Assembly (NCBI RefSeq): GCF_000226115.1
Contig: NC_016461.1
Location: forward strand, 1,674,001 to 1,738,000
Direction: 5' to 3'
From: Thermothielavioides terrestris NRRL 8126
Taxonomy: Eukaryota; Ascomycota; Sordariomycetes; Sordariales; Chaetomiaceae
DNA: 64,000 nucleotides
Shown here: piece after piece, positions 47,090 through 57,655 of the stretch
Layout of the letters: each line of letters opens with the position of its first letter
How positions within the stretch are numbered: position 1 is the first letter of the stretch
Notes under the pieces: generated by a model
The model's database searches: none
What the model was told of the DNA's origin: nothing
The model's input: the letters and a program-made list of their open reading frames with translations, nothing else
Translations under genes and position numbers: made by a program

Positions 47090-48496
47090 GTTGAGGTTCT
47101 GGGCTGGTAGTGCGACGACCGGCGGAGTGGACAGCCGGGTGCTGTCAGAAAAGATATCGAAGATCCGGGGAAACGGAACGCGGTTTGGATCGGCCCCGCG
47201 TTTGTCTCAATTACGAGATATATGTGCGTTGGCAAGGCACTCGGTTGTGGCGGGCCGAGAAATTATCGTTCGATGACGATTCAGATCGGCGGCGATTCAG
47301 ATCGGCGGCGCGAAGAAGCGAAAATATGGGTCTCGGGCACAAATGGCGTCAATTGAGTTCAATCGCGCTTAATAGGGGAGTGGTGTGTGGAGCCGTGGTG
47401 TGCACACTTCAAAACGCAAAGATTTGAAAACGATGAATGCAGCATGGCAGAATATGGACACGTCGGCCAGGATGTCCCTCAGCTTATTATAGACAGTTGC
47501 AACGCCGCTAACTTCGCACCAAGTTTGTTTCTACACTACGTCAGTCCTGCTCGGTGATGAGCGGCGCGGCGAATGGGGGCATGCCAATGCCGAGGAGATG
47601 GTGTCTGTTGCTTGGACGAGGCAACTCCGAGTATTCCCCGCGCCTGGCTCGCACCGCCCTTGGGCCCGGAAGACTTCGGGGTTCGAGGCTGGGTGGAGAC
47701 CCCGGCCAGAAGGCCGAAGTGCCTGGGTTGCTGACAATTTTGTTCCTGGTTTCGCCGTTCGACACTCGCTGGCCGGGCCATTCCGGGACTGATACTTTGC
47801 GGCCGACCTGACCATGTCCGCGGAGAGACGCCAGGACCTCCTGAAGAAGAAACAAACGCATCGTTGCCAAACTCTGTTCCATACATCTAGATGGGGTCGC
47901 TATACGTTCCGTACACTATTATGAGAACGTCGCAAGATCGGGCTTAGGTAATCCCTGTGTTGCACGAAGTGTCCTGCTTACATAGTCCTAGTACCTTGAG
48001 ACTCTCGACTGCGAAAGACTCCATGTATGGGGTCAAACAGCCACGGGGATCACGTGCCTGATTATCACCCAGCTGCCTCGGCCAGTAATCGTCAGATTAA
48101 TATTATCCCATGGGTGATGGGCTCGTCTTTATACTACTATGTACCTGGTAGTCTTGCACTTCGCAGGGGAAGGCGGACTGCTGGGCGGGAAGGCCTGGGA
48201 TACCTGCCTACGGGATCACAGTGGTGAATGTCGAGCTGTGGAACTACAGTACCACACACACGGCGTGGACTTTACGTCACGGTTTCCATTGATCCCGGTC
48301 CACTGCGCGAAAACTTCCAGGTGTTCGGATGAGGGTAGGTATACAGATTACACCGGGCCTCTACCTCTGGAGTGTTGAACGAGGTAGGGTATTGTGTCAG
48401 CGGCGTCATGCAGAGAAGCGACACAGCTTCACTGCGTGCTGATCGGTAATCCGTGCACGACATTACGCCCAGTGACGCAAAATGCGCTGTGTCACG

Positions 48497-48890
48497 GGTC
48501 GTCGTTAAAGAGGTCCCGCCAAGACTAATTTCGGAGACTGCCGCGTACAAGTAATTACAAATCGCCAAGGGGTAAGCAGGCCGCGACGACTTCGAGCAAC
48601 ATCAACAACAAAGAATCGCAAAGACTCGTCGCAACAACTTCACCAAACCTCAACCAAATTGAAAAAAAAAAAAAAAAGGAGGATAACCCGCACCCTAACC
48701 TTGACCCGTACCTTAACCTTAACCCGAATCCTAACTAGCGGGGGCCTGGCGCCGCCCCCCGTACCCCCGGCGAACTAACCCGTGGCGATAGAGCAAACGC
48801 CTTGGCGATAGTAGCTACGTAATAACGTTGTAAAAATATAGCCGACAATTGGCCGAAATTAGTCTTGGCGGGACCTCTTTAACGTCTACC
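48497..48890 (+). mobile_element. MITE copy C (non-autonomous DNA transposon, hAT-like)
   Basis: A 394-bp element flanked by an 8-bp duplication with one mismatch (GTGTCACG at 48489-48496, GTGTCGCG at 48891-48898). Inverted ends of about 38 bp (48497-48534 and 48853-48890); left GGTCGTCGTTAAAGAGG, right reads GGTAGACGTTAAAGAGG from its own end. It holds a 17-nt A run, eight telomere-like hexamers (48686-48733) and the same GC-rich segment as the other copies. Same orientation as copies A and B. Confidence 0.93.
48686..48733 (+). repeat. telomere-like hexamer array inside MITE copy C
   Basis: Eight hexamers in register: ACCCGC, ACCCTA, ACCTTG, ACCCGT, ACCTTA, ACCTTA, ACCCGA, ATCCTA. Confidence 0.82.
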
Positions 48891-51034
48891 GTGTCGCGGA
48901 CGTGGCCCTGTCCCCGCTGCGGCTCGAGTTTGCGGTCTCGCTCACCGCCTTGCGAGGGCTCACCAGGGGTCTCGCGGGGGAACGCCTGGAAGCATTCTGG
49001 AATTCTCAAGGCTAGACGCAGGCTCGCTGCGCCAAGCGAACAGGGGCCGCGACAGATCCACCCAGCCAGTACCGCGCCTGGAGAAGATACCGTCGACTGT
49101 TGGGAAGACCGCCGGCATACTTTGAAACACAAACAGCGTCGCGAAGCGAAGCCGTTAGATCACTAATCAATGTCTTAGCTGCAACCGTCCAGCCCAGCTG
49201 TTGTTGCTCCTGCTGTCTTGGGGAGTCGGCTTGAAGTCATTTCATCGAGGCACCAGCATGGGACGGGTAAGGATTGGCAAGCTGCGGCTTGTGTTACACA
49301 AAGAAGATATGATGCCATGATCTCTGATAAGCGAGAGATGACTGACGAACGATATCCCTTACTGGGTACCGCGAAGGTCTTGCAGCGTGTAAGATGATGC
49401 GAGATGCTGATGGCAAGAGTGGATGATCGCAAACTTGCATTGGTTCCTATGCAGCGGATGGTGAACACAGGAAAAATGACTAATCGGGGTGTTGCACGCA
49501 GCGGCAGAAATGGAGGGCCCGAATCACCTCACTTTTTTATTTATCCCTTGGCCAGCGGTCCTGACGGCCGTCGAGGAACTGTTGAGAAGCCAAGAAAAAC
49601 GACCTGGCGCTGCATCCCACGAACGCGCTAGAAGTGCCGGTGCGATTACACGTGAAGGAGCGTTTTTCTCTGTCCTCCCGTGAAGAGGACCGACGTCAAA
49701 TAGGCACGTAACGTGTATGTATCCAGTCTGTACGGTCCGGCACATACCTGGTCCTGTCGGCAGCAGTGTTCAGGCACCTTTTGCGCCGGTGTGGATCATC
49801 TTCTCTGACCCAGGACCCCGCCATGGCGCTTGATGAGAGCAGACGCATACTGTGTAAGTGAACGGCGACTTAGATCATTGATCATGGATGGGCCCCTGGT
49901 CAAACCAACGGGTGTTTGAGCTTCAAGTCAGTTGTCACAGTGGCATCGAGACCCTATTGTCACCCTTCCTTGACACCAAATATTGAACGCGCTTGAACTT
50001 GACATACCCAAGTACCGTCGTAACTTACACCTGATGGCCCGGGAGTCAGTTTCCCGCAGCAGAGATCACGCTCTTGCCAGCCAGACGTCCAGCACCTACC
50101 TCTGTAGGTCCTGACAAGGCATGTCGTAATATCTTCGTCTTCCACGGACAACCAGCTTGCAATCTCTCCAGTGAAAGAGCACCTAACGTTACGACACGGG
50201 CAGACTGGATGGGTCCAGTCGCGGCAATGCCAGGTACTTTATAAAGGCGCTCCTCCTTCCACTCATCACCGCCGACACCCCATCGCCGAGCCGAAGCGTG
50301 AGTTCACAGTTGCTTCGCACCTCTTTGACAGCTACCTGATTTTCTGGGTGGATTAACTACCTAGAAATTTCGTCCCGCTTCCTGCATTTCCCTACGACAC
50401 GACAGAGCAGTTCGCCACGGGTCCTTGTCGACCGGAGCGGATCCCCCGACAATCGATTCCGTCCTTGGTTTGGGCCTGTCCTTGTCGTTCGGGCGAAGTC
50501 AGAGGGCACCTGGCCCGGGGGAACGAACGGAAGGTACGTGCAGTAAAAGCGGCAATGACCGGCTGCGCTTCCCTCTCGTTGTCGCTGCGCTTGGGGTGGC
50601 CTTTACAATCACCAGTCCATTTTTGGGTATTCATCATGGCTAGGATACCGACCTGGTGATCATTTCTGTTTCCTGATCTTTCTTCTTTGGAGCCGTGCGG
50701 GTAGTTAGTAGTTCATCTCCGGCGTGCCCGTTGCGTGCCTGCCAGGCTTCCGAAGCAGCGAATCCGCTTTGATTCCATTGGGTTGGTCCAATGTATTACA
50801 ACATTACACTAGTACTGTACTGTACAGTACGTGCATGCCCAGGTTGCTAATCACTAAGTTCGCTGGGCCCGGTCGCGCGGGAAACCCTGTCGCCCACTAA
50901 TCTGCCACTGGAGCAGGCCCAAATCACCTAGCATCCGAGGCTAGGTGCCTGCCTACACTACCTTACCAACATTACCGGGTACCTTGGGCAGTCGGTATTC
51001 ACTCTCCACTTTCCATTTGGCTCTCGTTTCTGCC

Positions 51035-53452
51035 ATGCAGGGCTGGAAACAGGGGCTTGATTCGAGCGCGAGTTGCGAGTCAGCGGGGCCAGCTGGGGCC
51101 TGTCGAAATAAGAAGTCGGGCTGCTACCACACGCCAGCCGCGATCCCGACGACTGCAGCGACTGCAGCGACTCGAGCGACGAACGTTGCCACCCAGGTTA
51201 GCAGCACGTCCCTGCTTGCGAGCGATCGGCCGCCCTCTCCTCTCATCCACTCGACGTCGTGCTCCCCGTCGCCATCACCGCAGCCTGCGACGCCCCGCTC
51301 GCCGGGCTTTGGCCATTTGTCGCAATCGATTGCCATTCCGTCGCGCGGAATTCCTGTGTCGCCCGCCTCGTCCGCCTGGCCTGCCAAACCCCTTTCCCAT
51401 CCCCAAGCTGTCCAGGCCGGTTGCGCTCACAATTTTGAGACCTTGATCGGCGGTGGCGACGACAAAGACAACGAAAACGACGACGCTGCCGACATGACGA
51501 CCGGCCCGGACTTTGGCTCGGCCGCCGGCCGCAGCCGCCAGGATTCGTTCGTCAGCGCCGGCGCAAAGCCCATTTCCATGACGAACCCAAATCGCGAGCA
51601 CGCCAACCGCGGTCGGCGCGAGAGCATGGCCGGCAGCCTCATGGGCGGCATGAGCTGGGGAGGTGTTTCTGTCGGTAGTTTTATTCGCGAAGAGTGAGTT
51701 TGCTCTCCTTTCTCGTGTCTTCATCCCCCCCGGTCGCGTCTCTGTCTCAGGTCCACCCGAGCCGCAAACCCTCCCGGCGTCTCGGCCGGACCGCTGCCAC
51801 TCTAAATTGCTGTTCGGCGCCATGTCGTCGCTACCACCGTCCGCCCGCTTCTCCGAACCCGGGGCTAACCTCTTGCGCGCGTCGCAGTATGATGATGACG
51901 GGCACCTCCCCGTACATCAACAACCAACCATCCTCCTTCCATTCGTCGTCGTACATCCCCAGGCTAGAGGCCGCCTTCATGCGCGATTTCACCTGCTGTG
52001 ACCGGACGTGGTTGACACTGCACGACCTCCTGCAGCACTATGAAGAGGTGCACGTTCCCTCGGGGACCCCTGCGGATGCCTTGGGTGCGATGCAATCGAA
52101 CTTGCATGGCTCAGCCGCCGCCAGCCGTGCCGGGTCGGCCACGCCGTCTGCGGGACGGGCTCAGCAACCGTCGCAGTCACTGCAAGGGTTCTCGCAGCAG
52201 CCCCAGGTCGGTCCCGGGATGGGTGTCAGCGGTATCGGGCAGATGATGCGGCAACAGCGGCAGCAGCAGGGGTCGGCGTCGTCCCAGAGGGCGAACTCGC
52301 TGTCGCACGTGAATGACGAGCTGGATGCGGTTGGCGAAATGGAGTTGGATGAAACGGTCGGGCCGATGGACATGGACGACAACACTAGAACAATCCAGCA
52401 GACCCGCCAGCTCTTCGGGCAGCAGCAGCGGCCGCAGCTGCATCTGAACAGCTCCGGCCTCCCCCATCAGGCCCTTCGCACCTCCCAGCCTCCGACGCCG
52501 GCCGCTGTTAGCTTTGGGTTCCAGAACAACCCGACGGTTTCCTCTGTCAACACCCCGACTCTGACGACGCAGCAAGGACCGCCCCAACGCGCCCAGTTTG
52601 GGCAGGATGGCAATGGGGACGAAGACGACGACCTTTCCGGGATGCCGATGAAACGGCACCTGGGGAATATGAATCTTGGCGGTTCCCAGCTCGGCGGCCT
52701 GGCGTTCGGCGCCCTGGGCACCATTGATGACCCCGCTAAGCGCTTATTCAGTCCTGGGGGCGCAAGTCAGATGACGAGCCAGCAGCGTGCTCTCGACCAG
52801 CAGGTGCAGTTGCAACAACAGTTGCAGCAGCATCTACAGGCAATGAACCTCGATCTTAGTCAATTTCCGCCCGGCACCGACCCTGCACTTATCCTGCAGC
52901 AGATGGCGGCTTTGATGATGCCGCCGGCCGAGGAGCACAAGCCCTTCAGGTGTCCCGTCATTGGCTGTGAGAAAGCCTACAAGAATCAAAACGGGCTCAA
53001 GTACGTCGCATCCGGTCCCCGGTTTGTCCACCATGGCACCCCTTAACTGACCATATCCGTTATCAGGTACCACAAGACCCACGGACATTCGACACAACAG
53101 CTGCACGAAAACGGAGACGGAACGTTCTCCATCGTCAACCCGGAAACCAGCACGCCATATCCTGGCACTCTCGGGATGGAAAAGCAGAAACCGTTCAAGT
53201 GCGACGTCTGTGGAAAGCGGTACAAGAACCTAAACGGCTTGAAATACGTCAGTTCTCCCCAATAACTTGCGATCTAGGTATTAGGGGATGCCTAGCTAAC
53301 GCCCTTTGCAGCATAAACAACACTCGCCAATGTGCGATCCCGAGCTCAGGGCGCAGCATCAAAACCTTCTGTCAACCATGATGCAGAACCCGGCCACATT
53401 CCTTGCCCTTCAGCAGGGCCTACCCAACATCAACGAGGACAAGATGCTTTAG
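51035..53452 (+). CDS. SFP1: SFP1-like C2H2 zinc-finger transcription factor
   Basis: Nuclear regulator; yeast Sfp1 controls ribosomal protein and ribosome biogenesis genes downstream of TOR. Exons 51035-51693, 51888-53000, 53067-53247 and 53312-53452, 697 residues. Features in order: a Ser/Pro/Ala-rich N-terminus; the conserved block [14 protein letters not shown] across intron 1; an atypical finger [26 protein letters not shown]; a Gln-rich middle with acidic patches; then two C-terminal fingers, [24 protein letters not shown] near 575 and [20 protein letters not shown] near 636, the second ending in HSPMC. Introns 2 and 3 cut each finger at the same LK-Y position, which argues the fingers arose by duplication with their intron. 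The third donor is GTCAGT. The start is uncertain: 51035 is the first in-frame ATG, and 51494 is an alternative. Confidence 0.93.
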
Positions 53453-54427
53453 AGCGTCAGCTCCCTGCACCCAGCCCGGTGATGGGGCGTGCTTGTTCCC
53501 TGCTGCTTGGCGGGGCTCTCTGAGAGACCACCCCTGATTTGCGCTTTGTCCAGCAGCTTGTTTTGTGGGCGATGCGAGCAAAGCCCGAGACCACGGCCTG
53601 TTATTGTTGTTTTCGAGAAGACAAGACAGAAAAAGGGACAAAAAAAGAAGGAAGGGAAAGAATGAAGAAACAAAAAAAAAAAAGGCGGTACGGGGAGATG
53701 GGGCCCAAAACATGATTCTTTAATGGGGCTGGATGTCTGCATTTCCAACATCCCCGGCATTCGGTTCGGCGTTTCTTCGAATTTGGGTGGGAGCCTTTGT
53801 TCTTTTTGAAGCATCACTCTTGGTTAAGCCTGTGGTTTACGGCGCACCAAGGCAGCGGCAGGGGAAAAGTTTGTGAAACAGCGGGTTTTATTACGTTGTC
53901 GAGACCCTATAGACACGAGAAACGTTTTTTTTTCCCTCTTTCCTCCCTACTTCTCGATCGGGCCCTTGGTGTTTCTGGCCTCTTGTCCACTCAGCAGTTT
54001 AGCTAGCACATGTGGTTCAGGGCCGGTCAAGACAGGGTGAAATGTTACAATGTTGTTTCTAGTAAAGCAGAACCCGTCGCCGGACGCCTCGCAATGCCAA
54101 TCCGGAGCTACTCGTAACATGATATCCTTCTGCAACACTGAAAGGAAGCGCGTGCAGATGAAGGAGGTATCGTGGAAAGAGGAAGGGAGGCCACACACAC
54201 ACACGTCATGTCTAGAATGTCCCTCTCATCTCGTGGGAAGGCCCGTCCCCTTCCTTCGTCTCAGACCCAACCACCCCGTTCCCACCTACCACCTAATCCA
54301 ACCACAGCCGTGCCTCATCTTCTTCCCTTTCTCCTTGCTCTAGGGAGGGATACCGGACGCGCCCGGACGGCACGCGGCGGCCCCCCCGCCGATGACGACG
54401 ACCCCTCCTTCTCGTCCGGATGCCAAT
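53453..54427. other. spacer between convergent SFP1-like and Ral2-like genes
   Basis: 3' flanks with A-rich runs (53640-53690) and a short CA repeat (54190-54203). No gene. Confidence 0.5.
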
Positions 54428-56784
54428 CTAAGACATCTCCATGCCGTCGTCCTCGTCGTCCTCGGTCCCAAGCATCTGGGTCTGGCTGCTGCTGACGCTC
54501 TCCTTACGGCGCGAGGCAGCCGACGCGGCGTCGCCGAAGCGGCCGTCGATGAACAGGTCGAGCTCGTCGCCGCCGACGACGCGGCCCTCCATGTCGACCT
54601 CCTGCGACAGCTCGACCAGGGCGGCGCGCGGCAGCCGCTGGAAGCCGGCGGTGCGCACCACGCGGCCCCAGTGCGTCATGCAGAAGCTGGCGGCGCGCTT
54701 GCGCAGCCACTCCTCGTTGGCCAGCCCGGCGCAATACCAGATGATGCAGGCGTGGTCGACGTCGAGCTCCTTGCTCAGCCGGTTGACGCACAGCAGGCGG
54801 AGGTGCGGGAGGTTGTAGATGTTGGACATGACGAGCAGGCCGGCCACGTCCGAGAGGTCGGCCATGGCGCCGTCCGCGTCGTCGTCGGTGGGGTCGATGC
54901 GGTCGGTGTAGAGGTAGTACAGGAAGGCCTTGACGACGCTGTAGGGCTCGGGGATGTGCATCTTCTTGGTGTGGAACTCGGCCATCTGGCTCGCCCAGAG
55001 TCGCGCAAAGTGCGGCCAGCGAGCCTGCAGGATGAGCCGGTGCACGTGGATGGGCGGCGAGGTCGGGGCATCCGGCGCCAGCCACGTCTGGCTGCCCTCG
55101 TCCGCATCCCCATTGTGTAGGAGCGCGGAGCCCATGATTTCGTCTTCGTCGTAGTCGCGAGAGAGCGCGGTGACGATGAAATCCGTGCCGCTTCCAGTCT
55201 CGGGCGGCTGGTTGAAGAGCTTCGCAAGGTCTGCCCCAAGGCCCTTGGACGGCGGTTCCACGCTGCAAGTTCGTAGCGGGCGAGCCAAGTCAGTCCGCGC
55301 CTCAGAAGCCAGGTTACTACCCAGGAAGCCGTATCTGCGCAGGTCTATCTCCATAATATCGGAGAGATATTCCTCGAGGCCATTAGCACCGAGGTCGATC
55401 GCCCCGGCCTCGGTGGGACAGCCCAGCAGCCACGCCTTCGTGCCATCTTCATTCATGGTGCAGTAGTGCCAGCGGTAACCGGACTTGAAGATCTCCCGCC
55501 CCTCGGCGAGCTTCTGCCATCTGAGGGTACCCAAATCCAGGGCGGAAAGCGAGCACTCCCTGGACGTGATAGTTGCGGCCGGCGTGACAAAGTCCAACAG
55601 CGTGCCAGACGAGTAGACGTGGAAGTGGATTCCCTGCATCTGGGACGGAACGTTTGTACCGCTGACGAATTTCAGCGCGGAAATGGCACCGGGAGCCGGC
55701 GGGGCGTATGCTTTGAGGTGGAATGACGGGGTGTTGACTTGAGGAGTCCTCGAGTTGGCGGCATAGCCGGATGACCCGACGACCGAAGACTGGGCAGTTT
55801 GGTAGGGAGGCCGAGGGGACGAGGCATTCCTCGCCAGGACGGCGCGGTCGAGGGATCCAATTTGCGGCGGTGATTCAAATGCCGGGTTCCCCTTTAGATC
55901 CAGCCACCACAGGTCGCTAACCTTGTCCATGTCCTCGCTCAAGCCCCCAAACACCCAGACCCTGTCGCCCCAGATGTAGGCCGAATGATCGAATCGGCCG
56001 ACAAAACGCCACGATCTCGACCAGGTAAACGTCTTCAAGTCCAGGTAGCATATGTCATCCAGCACGTAGTTGTCGTGACCAGTAATCCCGCCGACGATGA
56101 AGAGCTTGTCCTCGTGCAGCACGGCGGCATGCCGAGCGCGACCCTTGGGGATCGGCCCGGACACCTGGGGCTGCGTCCAGTGCGCCGTTTTGAGGTCGAA
56201 GATGATGAGGTCGGAAAGGTATGTCCGGTGTTCGTTCTCGCCGCCAAAGACTAAAAGCTTGTCGCCCTTGTACAGCGTCGCCGTATGTCCTGGGGTGCAA
56301 GGGTCAGCGAAACGGGAGCGGCGAGACGCGGAACCAACCAAGCAAGCTCACCCATCCGCACGCCGGGGATATCGCCGTAGTTGTCGACCAGTGTCCACTG
56401 ATGGCTGACCAGATCGAGGCGCAGCACATGGTTGTAGACCTCGTCGGTGTACTGGTCGAAGCCGCCGAAGGCGTAGATTTGGTTGTTCCCGCAGTACGTC
56501 ACCGAGGCATTGACGAGGCAAGCCGGGCGCTGGCCAAGCGTGCGCGTCACTTTGGGGCGGTAGCCGTCCATGGGAGCGCGATTCTTGAGCGGCGAGTTGG
56601 GCATGATGTACGTGTTGTTGGAAGAGCCAGCGGAGGCGGGCGTCAGGGTGGATGCGAGCGAGGACACAGAGGCTTGCGGCGTCGTGTGGGCGGTGACTTG
56701 CCCAGATCCGCCGAAGATTGAAGGATTGACGACAGGAGCGGCGGGGGTTGAGGGGTTCTGCGCGCTCTGCGCGCTCTGCGCCAT
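54428..56784 (-). CDS. ral2: Ral2-like kelch-BTB protein
   Basis: Fission yeast Ral2 is a kelch protein needed for Ras1 activation in shape and mating; this protein has the same overall plan. Minus-strand exons 56784-56352 and 56289-54428, 764 residues; the 62-nt intron falls inside a kelch repeat (VRM|GHTATLYKGDKLLVFGG). Kelch repeats cover about 85-330 (IYAFGGFDQYTDEVYNHVLR, LFIVGGITGHDNYVLDDICY, VWVFGGLSEDMDKVSDLWWL). A middle region of about 200 residues follows, then a BTB/POZ-type region near 540-690 (PIHVHRLILQARWPHFARLW, KAFLYYLYTDRID, LLVMSNIYNLPHLRLLCVNRL) and an acidic tail ending DDGMEMS. A divergent promoter is shared with CDC20. Orthology to Ral2 is by architecture and memory; other fungal kelch-BTB proteins are possible. 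Confidence 0.87.
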
Positions 56785-57655
56785 GGCTGCAAATGCGCGA
56801 AGGCGGAGGCAGAAGCAGAGGCAGAGGCAGCGGCTGGTCGGCGCAGGGTTCTAAGCGGGCATCGGCTGCTGAGAGTGACCGCGAACGGCGAACAGCGATG
56901 AGAAAGCAGGAGGAAAGACAAAGAAGAGCGCAGGCTTGTTTGTTAGTCGCTTGCGCGCTTGTCGTGTCAATGCTGTGACCAGGACCGAGAGCCCCTCGGC
57001 GAATGGCACCTGTGGCCGAGTCTCGCAGATTGATAATGGTCCCGTTGCAGGCGCGTGTTTGCCAGTGATGGAGGATGGCGAACGGGATGGCCGATGGTTC
57101 CACAGGAAGTCGGTTCTGGACAGGGGCTGTGAGACACCAAGAGACCCACAGCACGGAGTAGGCTAGTGTACGGAACTAGTGTGTGTGTGTATTCCGTACA
57201 GTGCACCTGGAACGAGGAAGTGGTTTCCTAAACGGTACCTCAGCACAAGTGTCAGCACATGCTAGTGTAACATTGTCAGAAATTCGCCCTGCGGTGAGAG
57301 TGGGGCGACGTAACGCCCGTTATGCTGATCACATGGAACCAGGAATAGGCACCCCGGAAGCGTCACCCGGCCAACAGCAGAAGGTAAACATTTAAAGTGA
57401 CAGCTCCCTCCTCCCTCTTACCTTCCAAGCTCCTTCCTCCACACCACACTTCCATACTGTCGTCCCCTCTGCCACTTTCTTCAAAAAAGGAAAAAAAATC
57501 ATCAAAAAACAGTCATTCAAATCTCCGAACGACCACTTTGCTCCATTTTAACGAGCCTCCTACGAAGCCTACCGTGCGGCCGGACCCGTCCTCGGTGAAG
57601 GCTCCCCTCATCTTCGTCGGAGTTATCAATACTTGAAGCATCACAAGTGGCAATC
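56785..57655. other. divergent promoter spacer Ral2-like/CDC20
   Basis: Holds a perfect 8-bp inverted pair GTACGGAA (57168-57175) / TTCCGTAC (57192-57199) around a GT dinucleotide run, and a GGTACCT word near 57233. Pyrimidine-rich DNA from about 57400 forms the CDC20 leader. Confidence 0.5.
57168..57199. repeat. short inverted repeat flanking a GT run
   Basis: GTACGGAA and TTCCGTAC are perfect inverse complements separated by 16 bp that include GTGTGTGTGTGT. Confidence 0.8.

Larger units (their letters stand above)
47090..51034. other. 4 kb divergent spacer RCF2/SFP1 containing MITE copy C
   Basis: Apart from the MITE at 48497-48890, no gene was supported. Three overlapping open frames at 47531-47886 (-) occupy a GC-rich stretch without family features. 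GTAC-centred words occur near 47905, 47995, 49730, 50810-50830 and 50985. The last few hundred bases should hold the SFP1-like promoter. Confidence 0.5.

Noticed and set aside
47531..47886. Three overlapping minus-strand open frames
   Set aside because: All three frames are open at once in GC-rich DNA, with no start context, splice signals or domain.
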